A DNA stretch of 9,771 bases from JBECKQ01 sp040235375 (GTDB taxonomy: Bacteria; Planctomycetota; Phycisphaerae; UBA1845), in the NCBI GenBank assembly GCA_040235375.1, contig JBECKQ010000447.1:1-9771 (forward strand), in the 5' to 3' direction. The notes beneath the pieces were generated by a model that had not been told where the DNA came from, searched no databases, and saw nothing but the letters and a program-made list of their open reading frames with translations. Numbering within the stretch: the stretch's first letter is position 1; the number at the start of each line of letters is the position of its first letter. A program made the position numbers and the translations under genes. Below, in pieces: positions 1 to 6,955 of the stretch.

Positions 1-68
1 GCCCGAAGGAGATCAAACAGGCGCTCGAGGACCAACGAGCGGCGGCGCTGCAAGCGGCCGGTCCATGA
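1..68 (+). CDS. C-terminal end of an upstream gene (partial)
   Basis: An open frame enters from the left edge (full codons from position 3) and stops at TGA 66-68. The last 21 residues read PKEIKQALEDQRAAALQAAG followed by P, a charged, alanine-rich stretch that could form a helix. Codon third positions are GC-rich like the other genes here, which supports real coding. Too little is present to name a family. The next gene starts 61 nt downstream on the same strand, so the two could be cotranscribed. Confidence 0.45.
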   Translation, partial: PKEIKQALEDQRAAALQAAGP

Positions 69-129
69 GCCACGAGGGCGGGGGGCTTCCTGTTCCCTCG
101 GGCCGAAGTTTTAGTACGAGGCAGTATTC

Positions 130-1335
130 ATGGGTAAGCGTTATTACTCTCAGGAAGAGGCTTGTGCCAAGCTCGACATGACGCCGGAGCAGTTGAAGGA
201 CCTGGTCCGCGACGGAGAGCTCCGCGAATTCCGCGATGCGGGCAAAATCAACTACAAGGCCGACGAGGTCGACCGCATCGCCGCGGAAGCGGAAGTCGCC
301 GAAGCCACCGACGCCGGCGCCCTCAGCGGGTCGCTTAGCGCCCTCGACATGCTTGGCACCGGCGAACTGAAACTCGAAGACTCCAACGCGGAAATGGTCC
401 GCGCCACTGAGCAACCGGCCGAAGACGAAGAGACGACGCCGCCGAGCCTGGCCGGCGATGATTCCGGTGAGCTGCGCTTTGCCGATGAAGACGACACCGC
501 ACTTGGCGCGTCGCCTTCCAAGTCCGCCGACACCGAACCACCGGCCATGGGCAGCGACTCGCTCACCCTGGCCATCGAGGAGGAGGAACCGAAGCCGGAC
601 GACACGGAAGCGAGCGGCACCGGCGAGCTCATGCTCGAGCCGGTCGACGAAGGCGATTCCGGCATCCGCCTCGGCACCGACGTCGGCGGCGACGCGGTAA
701 GTCTTGAGGATACCAGCACGGACGAGGACGATCGTGAGGGTACCGTGGTCAGTTCCATCGGCGTCAGCGTCTTCGACGAGGACGATGTCGAAAAAGAAGC
801 GGATCCCCTCGCGAAAACCGTCGTTTCCAGCGGAAGCGGCAGCGGGTCGCTCGGCATCGAAGGCATCGGCAGCGGCTCCGGCCTCCTCGACCTGACGCGC
901 GAGAGCGACGACACATCCCTCGGCGCTGAGTTGCTCGACGAGATCTATCCCGGCGAGGAGGGTGGCAGCGAAATGGGCGAGGCCACCCGTGCCGGCCTCG
1001 AAGACGCGATTCCAGAGGCGGCCGGTGGGTCGGCCACGTTCGAACCGGCCGAAACCGCCGAGCCCGCCACGGCGACCGCAACCGCGGTCGCGACCACGGT
1101 TCGATATGAATTCGAGCCGGACGCGTTTGCCAAGGGTCTTACCGGCATGCTGTTTGTCGGCGTGCTGATCATGTGTATTGCCGGGTTGACCGCCGCCGCG
1201 GCGACGCGCGGCATCTGGCCCTCATTGTTGGAAATCTTCGCCGAACGGTTGTGGCTCGTCAGCGCGGTCTCGTTCGGCGCGGCTGTTATTGCACTCGGTA
1301 TCGGCTTCTTTCTCGGGAAACGGTCTGGCAGCTAG
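130..1335 (+). CDS. HTH (MerR/excisionase-like) protein with acidic repeat linker and two C-terminal membrane helices
   Basis: A 401-residue protein. ATG 130 is preceded by ACGAGG (116-121) at good spacing. Residues about 5-50 (YYSQEEACAKLDMTPEQLKD onward) resemble the small winged HTH of MerR/excisionase proteins, with a tyrosine start, a helix pair and the LVRDGEL turn. Residues about 60-320 are acidic, low-complexity and probably disordered. They carry a loose recurring motif, small residue-Gly-x-Leu-x-Leu followed by acids: GTGELKLED (76-84), SGELRFADEDD (112-122), SDSLTLAIEEE (142-152), GTGELMLEP (163-171). A denser block, SGLLDLTRESDDTSLG (250-265) then LLDEIYPG, looks like a conserved linear motif. 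Two hydrophobic helices (about 337-358 and 373-395) end in a basic tail. I infer a membrane-anchored protein whose N-terminus binds DNA or a protein partner in the cytoplasm. I recall similar architectures from planctomycetes; the function is unknown. Confidence 0.85.
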   Translation: MGKRYYSQEEACAKLDMTPEQLKDLVRDGELREFRDAGKINYKADEVDRIAAEAEVAEATDAGALSGSLSALDMLGTGELKLEDSNAEMVRATEQPAEDEETTPPSLAGDDSGELRFADEDDTALGASPSKSADTEPPAMGSDSLTLAIEEEEPKPDDTEASGTGELMLEPVDEGDSGIRLGTDVGGDAVSLEDTSTDEDDREGTVVSSIGVSVFDEDDVEKEADPLAKTVVSSGSGSGSLGIEGIGSGSGLLDLTRESDDTSLGAELLDEIYPGEEGGSEMGEATRAGLEDAIPEAAGGSATFEPAETAEPATATATAVATTVRYEFEPDAFAKGLTGMLFVGVLIMCIAGLTAAAATRGIWPSLLEIFAERLWLVSAVSFGAAVIALGIGFFLGKRSGS

Positions 1336-1515
1336 GCCGCGTTCGTCGGCTTGCAACCTCCGGTCATCACCAGGGAAGGAAGCGACAAGGATGGCGCGGA
1401 GCTAAGCGGGTTCGCCCGATCCATTCAGCGGGCCCGCCGATCTCGCGATTTTGTTTCAACCAGTCGGCAAGCGCTTTTCGCGCCACACGCGCAGCGCGAT
1501 GCCGGCCCACAGCAC
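1336..1515 (+). other. Intergenic region with short GC hairpins
   Basis: This gap separates the HTH gene from the OmpA lipoprotein gene. It contains CGGG-TTCG-CCCG at 1407-1418, a short stem capped by a stable UUCG-type tetraloop, and the 10-bp palindrome GCGGGCCCGC at 1428-1437. A T-rich run (TTTTGTTT, about 1449-1456) follows some 12 nt later. These could form an imperfect terminator for the upstream gene, but the distance to the T-run makes this weak. I see no convincing -35/-10 pair. Confidence 0.3.
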
Positions 1516-1521
1516 AGGAGG
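1516..1521 (+). promoter_or_regulatory. Shine-Dalgarno AGGAGG of the OmpA lipoprotein gene
   Basis: A consensus AGGAGG lies 6 nt before ATG 1528. It fixes the start there rather than at the in-frame TTG 1351, because the 59 codons between show no protein-like character and the chosen start opens directly into a lipoprotein signal peptide. Confidence 0.85.
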
Positions 1522-1527
1522 TGTGTG

Positions 1528-2406
1528 ATGTACAATGGCCGATGGATGGTTGCCGTGGCAATGAGTGCAGTGGCCGGTCTCTTTGCCGGCTGCAAGAGCC
1601 TCGATGAGTACCGCCAGCTCGAAATGGCGCATCGCCGCACGGAGGCGGAAAAGCAGAACCTGGAAACGGAGCTCTACGACGCCCGGTCGAATAACGAGAA
1701 TCTTCGCGTCAAGCTCGCCGCCGCCGAAGACAAGCTCGCCGACCGCGAGAAGGTCGTCACCAATCTTCAATCGGAGAACGAGGGTCTTCAGAAGGCTTTC
1801 GGCAAGGCGCAGTCCACGCTCGAGACTTTGGCCTCCAAGGACATGTTTACCGATCCCATCGTGATCGAGACAAAGCTGCCTGCCGAGCTCGACAGCGCTC
1901 TGAAGGACTTCGCCGGTCAGCATCCCAGCGAAGTAAAATACGACCCGCAGCGCGGCATCGTGAAGTGGACGTCCGACCTGGTCTTTGCCCTCGGCAGCGA
2001 CATCGTGAAGGACTCGGCACGCGACTCGCTCACGCAGTTCGCCGACATCATGAAGTCGCCCGCCGCCCAGGGATTCGACGTGCTCGTTGTCGGCCACACC
2101 GACGATCGGCCCATCAGCCGGCCTGAAACACGGCAGAAACATCCGACGAACTGGCATCTGTCCGCCCATCGGGCGATCGCCGTCGGTAACGTGCTGATCG
2201 ATCGCGGCATCACTCCGGAACGCGTCGGCGTTACCGGTTTTGGCGAATACCGGCCCATCGCCGACAACGCCACCGAGGCCGGTCGGCAGCAGAACCGCCG
2301 CGTCGAAATCTACGTCGTGCCTTCCGGATCGATCGGCGGCGTCATCGCGCCTCCGAAGCAGTCCACGGCAGCGGAAACGACCACCGTCACGGACGGAATC
2401 AAGTAG
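1528..2406 (+). CDS. OmpA/MotB-family peptidoglycan-binding lipoprotein
   Basis: A 292-residue protein. The N-terminus has a short basic start, a hydrophobic core and the lipobox LFAGC, giving predicted lipidation at Cys22. Residue +2 is Lys, not Asp, which under the enterobacterial rule points to the outer membrane. Residues about 26-110 are rich in Glu, Lys, Leu and Asn in a coiled-coil pattern. The C-terminal OmpA domain spans about 147-265. It shows GHTDD (189-193), then NWHLSAHRAIAV, GFGEYRPIADN and NRRVEIYVV (256-264). The aspartate of the GHTD motif and the arginine pair of NRRVEI correspond to the residues that hold diaminopimelate in this family. The NWHLSAHRA form is closer to MotB-like OmpA domains than to Pal. 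I infer a periplasmic tether between outer membrane and peptidoglycan. It has its own strong ribosome site and is followed by hairpins, so it is probably monocistronic or last in its operon. Confidence 0.9.
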   Translation: MYNGRWMVAVAMSAVAGLFAGCKSLDEYRQLEMAHRRTEAEKQNLETELYDARSNNENLRVKLAAAEDKLADREKVVTNLQSENEGLQKAFGKAQSTLETLASKDMFTDPIVIETKLPAELDSALKDFAGQHPSEVKYDPQRGIVKWTSDLVFALGSDIVKDSARDSLTQFADIMKSPAAQGFDVLVVGHTDDRPISRPETRQKHPTNWHLSAHRAIAVGNVLIDRGITPERVGVTGFGEYRPIADNATEAGRQQNRRVEIYVVPSGSIGGVIAPPKQSTAAETTTVTDGIK

Positions 2407-2422
2407 CTCATTCGGGCACGAA

Positions 2423-2488
2423 CCGACCATTGCGGTCGGGTCACAAGAATTGCGAGCGGGGCAATTGCATCCACGGCCGTTGCCCCGC
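2423..2488 (+). terminator. Two consecutive hairpins after the OmpA lipoprotein gene
   Basis: The first hairpin is CCGACC (2423-2428), loop ATTGC, GGTCGG (2434-2439), starting 16 nt after the stop codon. The second is a perfect 9-bp stem, GCGGGGCAA (2456-2464) with TTGCCCCGC (2480-2488), which can gain a G-U pair. The 5' arm of the second stem can instead take part in AATTGC (2448-2453) pairing with GCAATT (2461-2466), so the structures compete. No T-run follows, so this is not a classical intrinsic terminator. It may slow polymerase, protect the mRNA 3' end or serve a non-canonical terminator. Confidence 0.45.
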
Positions 2489-2568
2489 CCGCGGTTCGGT
2501 CATACAACTCCCAAAAGACCCTGCGGAACCGAGCGCGTTCGTTTTGTGCTCGCAACGTGCGTAGGGCC

Positions 2569-2577
2569 TGCTATGAT
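2569..2577 (+). promoter_or_regulatory. Extended -10 promoter candidate for ccsB-ccsA
   Basis: The sequence TGCTATGAT combines a TG-extended -10 with TATGAT, which matches the TATAAT consensus at 5 of 6 positions. It sits after the two hairpins that follow the previous gene. No good -35 lies at 16-18 nt, as is usual for extended -10 promoters. Transcription would begin near 2584 and leave a leader of about 97 nt before ATG 2681. That leader contains a small inverted repeat, GGACGG/CCGTCC (2587-2592/2603-2608). Confidence 0.45.
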
Positions 2578-2680
2578 GCTTCGCACGGACGGGCCGGAGA
2601 CTCCGTCCTACGAGATGTCGTTGCTTGCGAATGGGCCGTCGCGGCGCGGGCGGCTTCCGGAGCAACCGCGAGAACCGGTT

Positions 2681-5005
2681 ATGACCGCAGATACGCCTCG
2701 TCCTCGCCTCTCCCACGGCGCCGGGCCGGTCGGTTCGTTGATCCGACTGTTCAGCAGCGTCTGGTGCGGCATCGTCCTCATGGTTCTCATCTTCGCCTAC
2801 CTGACCGTGGGGTCGGCTGGCTTCCTCTACCCGACCGGACTGAACGTGTTCTCACGTGCCGACTGGAGCTACGTGCTGCCGCGCGTGCTGCTCGACAAGA
2901 CGGAGATGGAGTTCTTCTCCTGGTGGCCGTTCACCACGCTCATCGTCCTGTTCATCATCAACATGGTGGTGGTGACGGTGCGGCGGATTCCATTTCGCCT
3001 GCTGAACCTCGGCGTCTGGACGATCCACACGGGAATCGTGATCCTGGCCATCGGCAGCATGTACTACTTCGGCACCAAGCTCGAAGGCGACACGCCGGTC
3101 TTTCGCCGGCACGTTGCGATTCAGGTGCCGGGCGTTGATCAGCCGCGCCGGCTCGTCGCCCGCGAGGGCAACGCGGTGGACATCGACAGCCCCTCCGGCC
3201 GCTACCACTTCGCCATACAGGACGTGAACCCCGACTGGCCGATCCTCACCGGTGACGACAAGGGCAAAAGAACGTGCAGCATCAACGTCGCCGTGCAGAC
3301 GCCCACGCAGCAGTTCATCCGGCAACTGCTGATCGGCTACCCGCAATACACCGAAGACATCATTCCCGGCAAAGGCCGGGCCGTGAAATCCACCGGCCAG
3401 AAGCTGCTCGATCCCGACATTGCGATGCGACTCGACTACGAGCCGCAGCAGTATTTCTACCTCATGGATTCCGCGGCGCTGTACGTACGCGAGCTCGGCC
3501 AGCGCGGCTGGCGGGAGCGGCCGATCGATGGCCTGCCCCACTATTCGAATCACATCGCCGCCGTTGACGAGATATGGCAGCCTGCCGGCGATCCGATCAT
3601 CGAGCCGGACCCGCTCGACATCCCCGTGCCGGCCGAATCCGCCAACGATCCGTTCGCAGGGCTGGACATTCGTGTCACCGGTCGACTCCAGTACGCACCG
3701 AACAACGAAGCCCATTGGGTTCCCGGCGGGCAGAATCTCAATCCGATCGTCGGCATTCGCCTGGCAGACGACAGCGGCGCAACCTGGCACGAACTGGCCG
3801 CCTTCGATCCCCGCTCGAACCACACGAATGACGGATTGATCCGCTTCGGTTGGGTCCGGACGCAGGAGGAATTCGCCGACCAGGCACGGCAGGTCGGCAG
3901 CCACCTGCACGTGCAGGTCCCGGCGGCCGGCGCCGCAATCACGATTCCGATTGACCGTCCGTCGACGGACGACTTCCAACAGATCGGCGATACGGACTGG
4001 TCGTATCAGCTCGAGCACGTTTATCGCAATCTCCAGCTGCCCAGCGGCGGCAATGTCTCCGTCGCGGTCATCAAGTTCCGTGGGCCGGACAAGGAGTTCA
4101 CCCGCTGGGTAGCCGATCTGCCCGATCACACCCGGGACGTGAAAGAAGGGCACGCCATGTTGCCACCCGACCCGGCTCTCGAAACCACTTTCGAGGTCGG
4201 GCCGATCGTGTCACTGATCGGAGGGCCCGCCGAGAGCGAACTGCATCTGGTCGCCGGCGCCCAGCAGGAGCCAATCCCTCTCGAGATCGGCCGCGCTATC
4301 GACCTCGGCCAGAACCTGCGCCTGACGCCCGCATACGTGTACACGCACGCCCGTCAGGAGGTCCGGCCTGCCGTCGTGCCTCGGCACGAGTGGCGGCGCA
4401 ACGCCGGAGAGACCTTCTCCCGCATCAAGGTCGTCTTCCGCCAGGGCTCGTGGATGGCAGTGCGTTGGCTGCCGTTCCATCGCTACCCCTTCAACAGCGA
4501 CCAGTACGCCGTCCCCGGTCGGTTCACGTTTGACCCCACCGTTGTCACCCTGCCCGACGGGCGAAAGCTCGAAATGCTCTTTTCGCGCAAGCGCGCTCCG
4601 CTTCCGGCTGCCCTCGCCCTCGAAGACTTTCAGCTTGCGACGCACGTCGGCGGATACACCGGTGACACAATCTCGATCCGGGATTTCGTCAGCCGCCTGC
4701 GCGTCTACGACGGCGGCCATTGGAGCGACCCGTTTCAGGCAAAACTGAACCACCCGGCATCATACCGCGGCATGTACTTCTTCCAGTCAGAGTGGGACCC
4801 CGGTGAGATGAGCTACACCGGCCTTGGCGTCGGTAACCGGCGCGGGGTCTACGTCCAGCTTGCGGGCGTGTGCATCTCCGTGGCCGGCATGTTGTTCGCC
4901 TTCTACTTCAAGCCGCTCATCAAGCGCCGCCGGAGGCTAAGTGTGCTCGAGAGCATGCAGGAGCACAAGGAGGCGGCCGAGTCGCCTGAGCCCGTCGCCG
5001 TCTAG
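2681..5005 (+). CDS. ccsB: System II cytochrome c biogenesis protein CcsB/ResB
   Basis: A 774-residue membrane protein and the partner of the downstream CcsA. Together they pass haem across the inner membrane and attach it to CxxCH motifs of apocytochromes c. The ResB pattern is clear. Helix 1 is at about 27-48 (starts VWCGIVLMVLIF), helix 2 at about 83-100 and helix 3 at about 108-130, which carries His116 in WTIHTG, a candidate for the helix histidine of this family. A periplasmic domain of roughly 590 residues follows. The conserved end, SYRGMYFFQSEWDPG, then a last helix (about 723-743) and a basic tail complete it. ATG 2681 is chosen because it leaves a short cytoplasmic tail before helix 1. 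Its ribosome site is weak, and in-frame ATGs at 2573, 2576 and 2615 are possible, though 2573 overlaps a likely -10 element. The protein is much longer than Bacillus ResB, the extra length lying in the periplasmic part. Confidence 0.88.
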   Translation: MTADTPRPRLSHGAGPVGSLIRLFSSVWCGIVLMVLIFAYLTVGSAGFLYPTGLNVFSRADWSYVLPRVLLDKTEMEFFSWWPFTTLIVLFIINMVVVTVRRIPFRLLNLGVWTIHTGIVILAIGSMYYFGTKLEGDTPVFRRHVAIQVPGVDQPRRLVAREGNAVDIDSPSGRYHFAIQDVNPDWPILTGDDKGKRTCSINVAVQTPTQQFIRQLLIGYPQYTEDIIPGKGRAVKSTGQKLLDPDIAMRLDYEPQQYFYLMDSAALYVRELGQRGWRERPIDGLPHYSNHIAAVDEIWQPAGDPIIEPDPLDIPVPAESANDPFAGLDIRVTGRLQYAPNNEAHWVPGGQNLNPIVGIRLADDSGATWHELAAFDPRSNHTNDGLIRFGWVRTQEEFADQARQVGSHLHVQVPAAGAAITIPIDRPSTDDFQQIGDTDWSYQLEHVYRNLQLPSGGNVSVAVIKFRGPDKEFTRWVADLPDHTRDVKEGHAMLPPDPALETTFEVGPIVSLIGGPAESELHLVAGAQQEPIPLEIGRAIDLGQNLRLTPAYVYTHARQEVRPAVVPRHEWRRNAGETFSRIKVVFRQGSWMAVRWLPFHRYPFNSDQYAVPGRFTFDPTVVTLPDGRKLEMLFSRKRAPLPAALALEDFQLATHVGGYTGDTISIRDFVSRLRVYDGGHWSDPFQAKLNHPASYRGMYFFQSEWDPGEMSYTGLGVGNRRGVYVQLAGVCISVAGMLFAFYFKPLIKRRRRLSVLESMQEHKEAAESPEPVAV

Positions 5006-5052
5006 TCGCGGAAAGCGAAAGGAATTCGCACGTTGGATTCGGAGACAAGTCC

Positions 5053-6804
5053 ATGAACCCGCGCTGGTACGTTCGCTTTGTCGATGCGGCTGTCGTCGTG
5101 GTGGTCGGCGTGCTCGTCTATCGCGCCGCCGTCAAGCCGCGGCTGCCGGAGCCGGTGAACGAATTCGCCAGGGCGGTCAACGTCGAGCCGCTCGAGGGCA
5201 TCGCCATTCACGACGCCGGACGAATCAAGTCGTTTGACTCCTTCGCGCGAACGGCCATGCGGCACGTTTCCGGCCGCCCCGGCCTGAACGGCCAAAGCGC
5301 CGTCTTCAGCTATCTCGACATCATGCTCGACAAGGAGAAGTACGAGGCCCAGGACATCATCTACGTCAAGAGCGCGATCCGGCCGCAACTGATCCGCATT
5401 CTCGAGCAGATGAAGGAGAACCCGCAGCAAGTCGAGGCGTTCCGCAGCACCGGGATGATTTCCGAACAGACGCTGCGCTCCCCGCTGATGTGGCAGGAAC
5501 TGAATCGCCTGGATGCGGACGTCATCCGCACGGCAAAGTTCGTCAATCTGATCAGCGGCGCCCTGATGTTCTCCGATCCGCACGAGCTCAGCACGCGTTT
5601 GCGCGTCATCCCCCCCACCAACGACGATCCCCGGCATGCCTGGTATGCCGGCGAGGATCTTTGGGGCTCGTCGTTCCTTCACGCCGGCGAATCGCAGTCA
5701 GTCCAGGTCACGGCGCTGCCCGGCATGCCCGGCGAGCTGGCCGCCACGCTCGCCTCCGACTGGAGCGATCTCGTGGACGCGTGGCGAGCGCAGAACGCCG
5801 GCAACGCAAACGCCGCCATCCTGGCGCTGTCGCAGAACCTGGCGAAGATCAACCCTTCGCTCTATCCCGACGCGCGAAAGCTCAACCTCGAAAGCTGGTA
5901 CTTCCGGATGAAGGCTTTCGTCTGGAACTGGATCATCTACATCTGCGCGGCTGTGCCACTGCTTCTATCGGTCATCTACCGATGGCGCGGCGCCTACCGG
6001 CTGGGCATCGCCATCCTGGTCGTCGCGTTTTTGATCCACACCGCCTCCCTCGGCATCCGCTGGTACCTGGCCGGGCGAATCCCTAACTCGAACATGTTCG
6101 AAGCCATCCTCGCCGCCACCTGGTTCGGTGTGCTCGGCTCGTTCGTGCTGGAAGCGTGGGTGCGTCGAACAGCCATGCGCGGCCTCTTCTTCCTCGGATC
6201 GGCCGTCTGCGCCATGGTTGCCATGATGTGTCAGCACTTCATGCCCACGACGCTCACCAGTGACATCGACAACGTCATGCCCGTGCTCAACGACGTCTGG
6301 CTCTACATTCACACGAACGTGATCATCTTCAGCTACGCCCTGATCGGCATGGCCGCCGTCACCGCTCTGCTGTATCTGCGGCATCGGCTCGGCGGAGGTG
6401 ATGCGACGGTCGCGAAGGCCGGCGGGGCTGGGAGTCTTATCCTGGATGGCTCGGCCGCTCGCGCAAAATCCTTCCTGAAGGAGGAGAGCTCGGCCACGAC
6501 CGGGCAGGTCCTCGACGCCTCAACAATGGTGCTGCTCGAGCTCGCGTTCGTGATGCTCTGGGCGGGCTTGTCGATGGGAGCGATCTGGGCCGATCACTCG
6601 TGGGGCCGCCCCTGGGGGTGGGACCCAAAGGAGGTCTTCGCCCTGTGCACCTTCGTCATCTTTCTCCTTCTGGTTCACGTGCGGCTCAAGGTTCGAGACA
6701 AGGGGCTGTGGACCGCTGTCCTCGCCGTCGTCGGCTGCGGCGTCATGCTCTTCAACTGGATCGTGATAAACTTTTACATTTCTGGACTGCACAGCTACGC
6801 CTGA
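5053..6804 (+). CDS. ccsA: System II cytochrome c synthase subunit CcsA, with N-terminal periplasmic extension
   Basis: A 583-residue protein starting 47 nt after ccsB, with GGAGA (5041-5045) at good spacing from ATG 5053, so the two form an operon. Helix 1 is at about 9-26. A periplasmic region at about 30-285 contains IHDAGRIKSFDSFAR (52-66), a GR-x-K motif I recall at the same place in long CcsA/CcsBA proteins. The CcsA core begins near 290. It has His329 in FLIHTA, then NSNMFEAI (345-352), His420 in YIHTN, the tryptophan-rich haem-handling motif W517-G-R-P-W-G-W-D524 followed by P-K-E527, and His580 in the C-terminal GLHSYA. In this family the WWD motif and flanking histidines hold the haem for ligation; all candidates are present, so the protein should be active. 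A standard CcsA has about 300-350 residues, so the N-terminal 285 are an extension. Confidence 0.92.
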   Translation: MNPRWYVRFVDAAVVVVVGVLVYRAAVKPRLPEPVNEFARAVNVEPLEGIAIHDAGRIKSFDSFARTAMRHVSGRPGLNGQSAVFSYLDIMLDKEKYEAQDIIYVKSAIRPQLIRILEQMKENPQQVEAFRSTGMISEQTLRSPLMWQELNRLDADVIRTAKFVNLISGALMFSDPHELSTRLRVIPPTNDDPRHAWYAGEDLWGSSFLHAGESQSVQVTALPGMPGELAATLASDWSDLVDAWRAQNAGNANAAILALSQNLAKINPSLYPDARKLNLESWYFRMKAFVWNWIIYICAAVPLLLSVIYRWRGAYRLGIAILVVAFLIHTASLGIRWYLAGRIPNSNMFEAILAATWFGVLGSFVLEAWVRRTAMRGLFFLGSAVCAMVAMMCQHFMPTTLTSDIDNVMPVLNDVWLYIHTNVIIFSYALIGMAAVTALLYLRHRLGGGDATVAKAGGAGSLILDGSAARAKSFLKEESSATTGQVLDASTMVLLELAFVMLWAGLSMGAIWADHSWGRPWGWDPKEVFALCTFVIFLLLVHVRLKVRDKGLWTAVLAVVGCGVMLFNWIVINFYISGLHSYA

Positions 6805-6830
6805 CGACGTAGCAACGTGTCGCTTCGCGC

Positions 6831-6848
6831 GTCGGATGGCCATCCGGC
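6831..6848 (+). repeat. Inverted repeat after ccsA
   Basis: CGGATGGCCATCCG (6833-6846) is a perfect 14-bp palindrome starting 28 nt after the ccsA stop. As RNA it can fold as a 5-bp stem with GGCC as loop, extended outward by a T-G and a G-C pair. No T-run follows. It may be a weak terminator, an RNA end-protecting element or a dimeric protein site. Confidence 0.35.
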
Positions 6849-6876
6849 CCTCAACCACCGGCGTGCCAAGGATTGC

Positions 6877-6906
6877 TTGACGGGTCCTACTCACTGCGGC
6901 TAACCT
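6877..6906 (+). promoter_or_regulatory. Possible lepB promoter (weak)
   Basis: TTGACG (6877-6882) matches the -35 consensus at 5 of 6 positions. With an 18-nt spacer it is followed by TAACCT (6901-6906), a poor -10 with 3 of 6 matches. Its place in the ccsA-lepB gap is right, but the -10 is weak, so lepB may equally be read through from ccsA. Confidence 0.25.
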
Positions 6907-6919
6907 CCGTGGCTTCGCG

Positions 6920-6939
6920 GCCCGCGGCAGTCCGCGGGC
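6920..6939 (+). repeat. Perfect GC-only hairpin just upstream of lepB
   Basis: GCCCGCGG (6920-6927), loop CAGT, CCGCGGGC (6932-6939): an uninterrupted 8-bp all-GC stem ending 16 nt before ATG 6956. There is no T-run, so it is unlikely to terminate. Its position suggests a leader stem-loop next to the ribosome site. The only Shine-Dalgarno candidate, GAGAG (6940-6944), begins immediately after the stem. Confidence 0.5.
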
Positions 6940-6955
6940 GAGAGACTCAGCAACC

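Noticed and set aside
252..914. Serine-rich antisense open frame opposite the HTH gene
   Set aside because: Its Ser and Pro bias is the complement of the acidic, glycine-rich repeats on the + strand.
1351..1527. N-terminal extension of the OmpA lipoprotein from TTG 1351
   Set aside because: The extension is not protein-like, and AGGAGG plus a lipoprotein signal peptide place the start at 1528.
1456..2430. Long antisense open frame (324 codons) opposite the OmpA lipoprotein gene
   Set aside because: It shadows a clearly recognised gene. GC-rich coding DNA commonly leaves the opposite strand open, and its translation shows no domain.
2240..2680. N-terminal extension of CcsB overlapping the OmpA gene
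   Set aside because: The added residues are Ser/Pro/Arg-rich shadow translation of the OmpA 3' end and the intergenic hairpins.
2852..4153. Antisense open frame of 433 codons opposite ccsB
   Set aside because: The + strand product has ResB helices and ends. The antisense product has no recognisable motif or membrane pattern.
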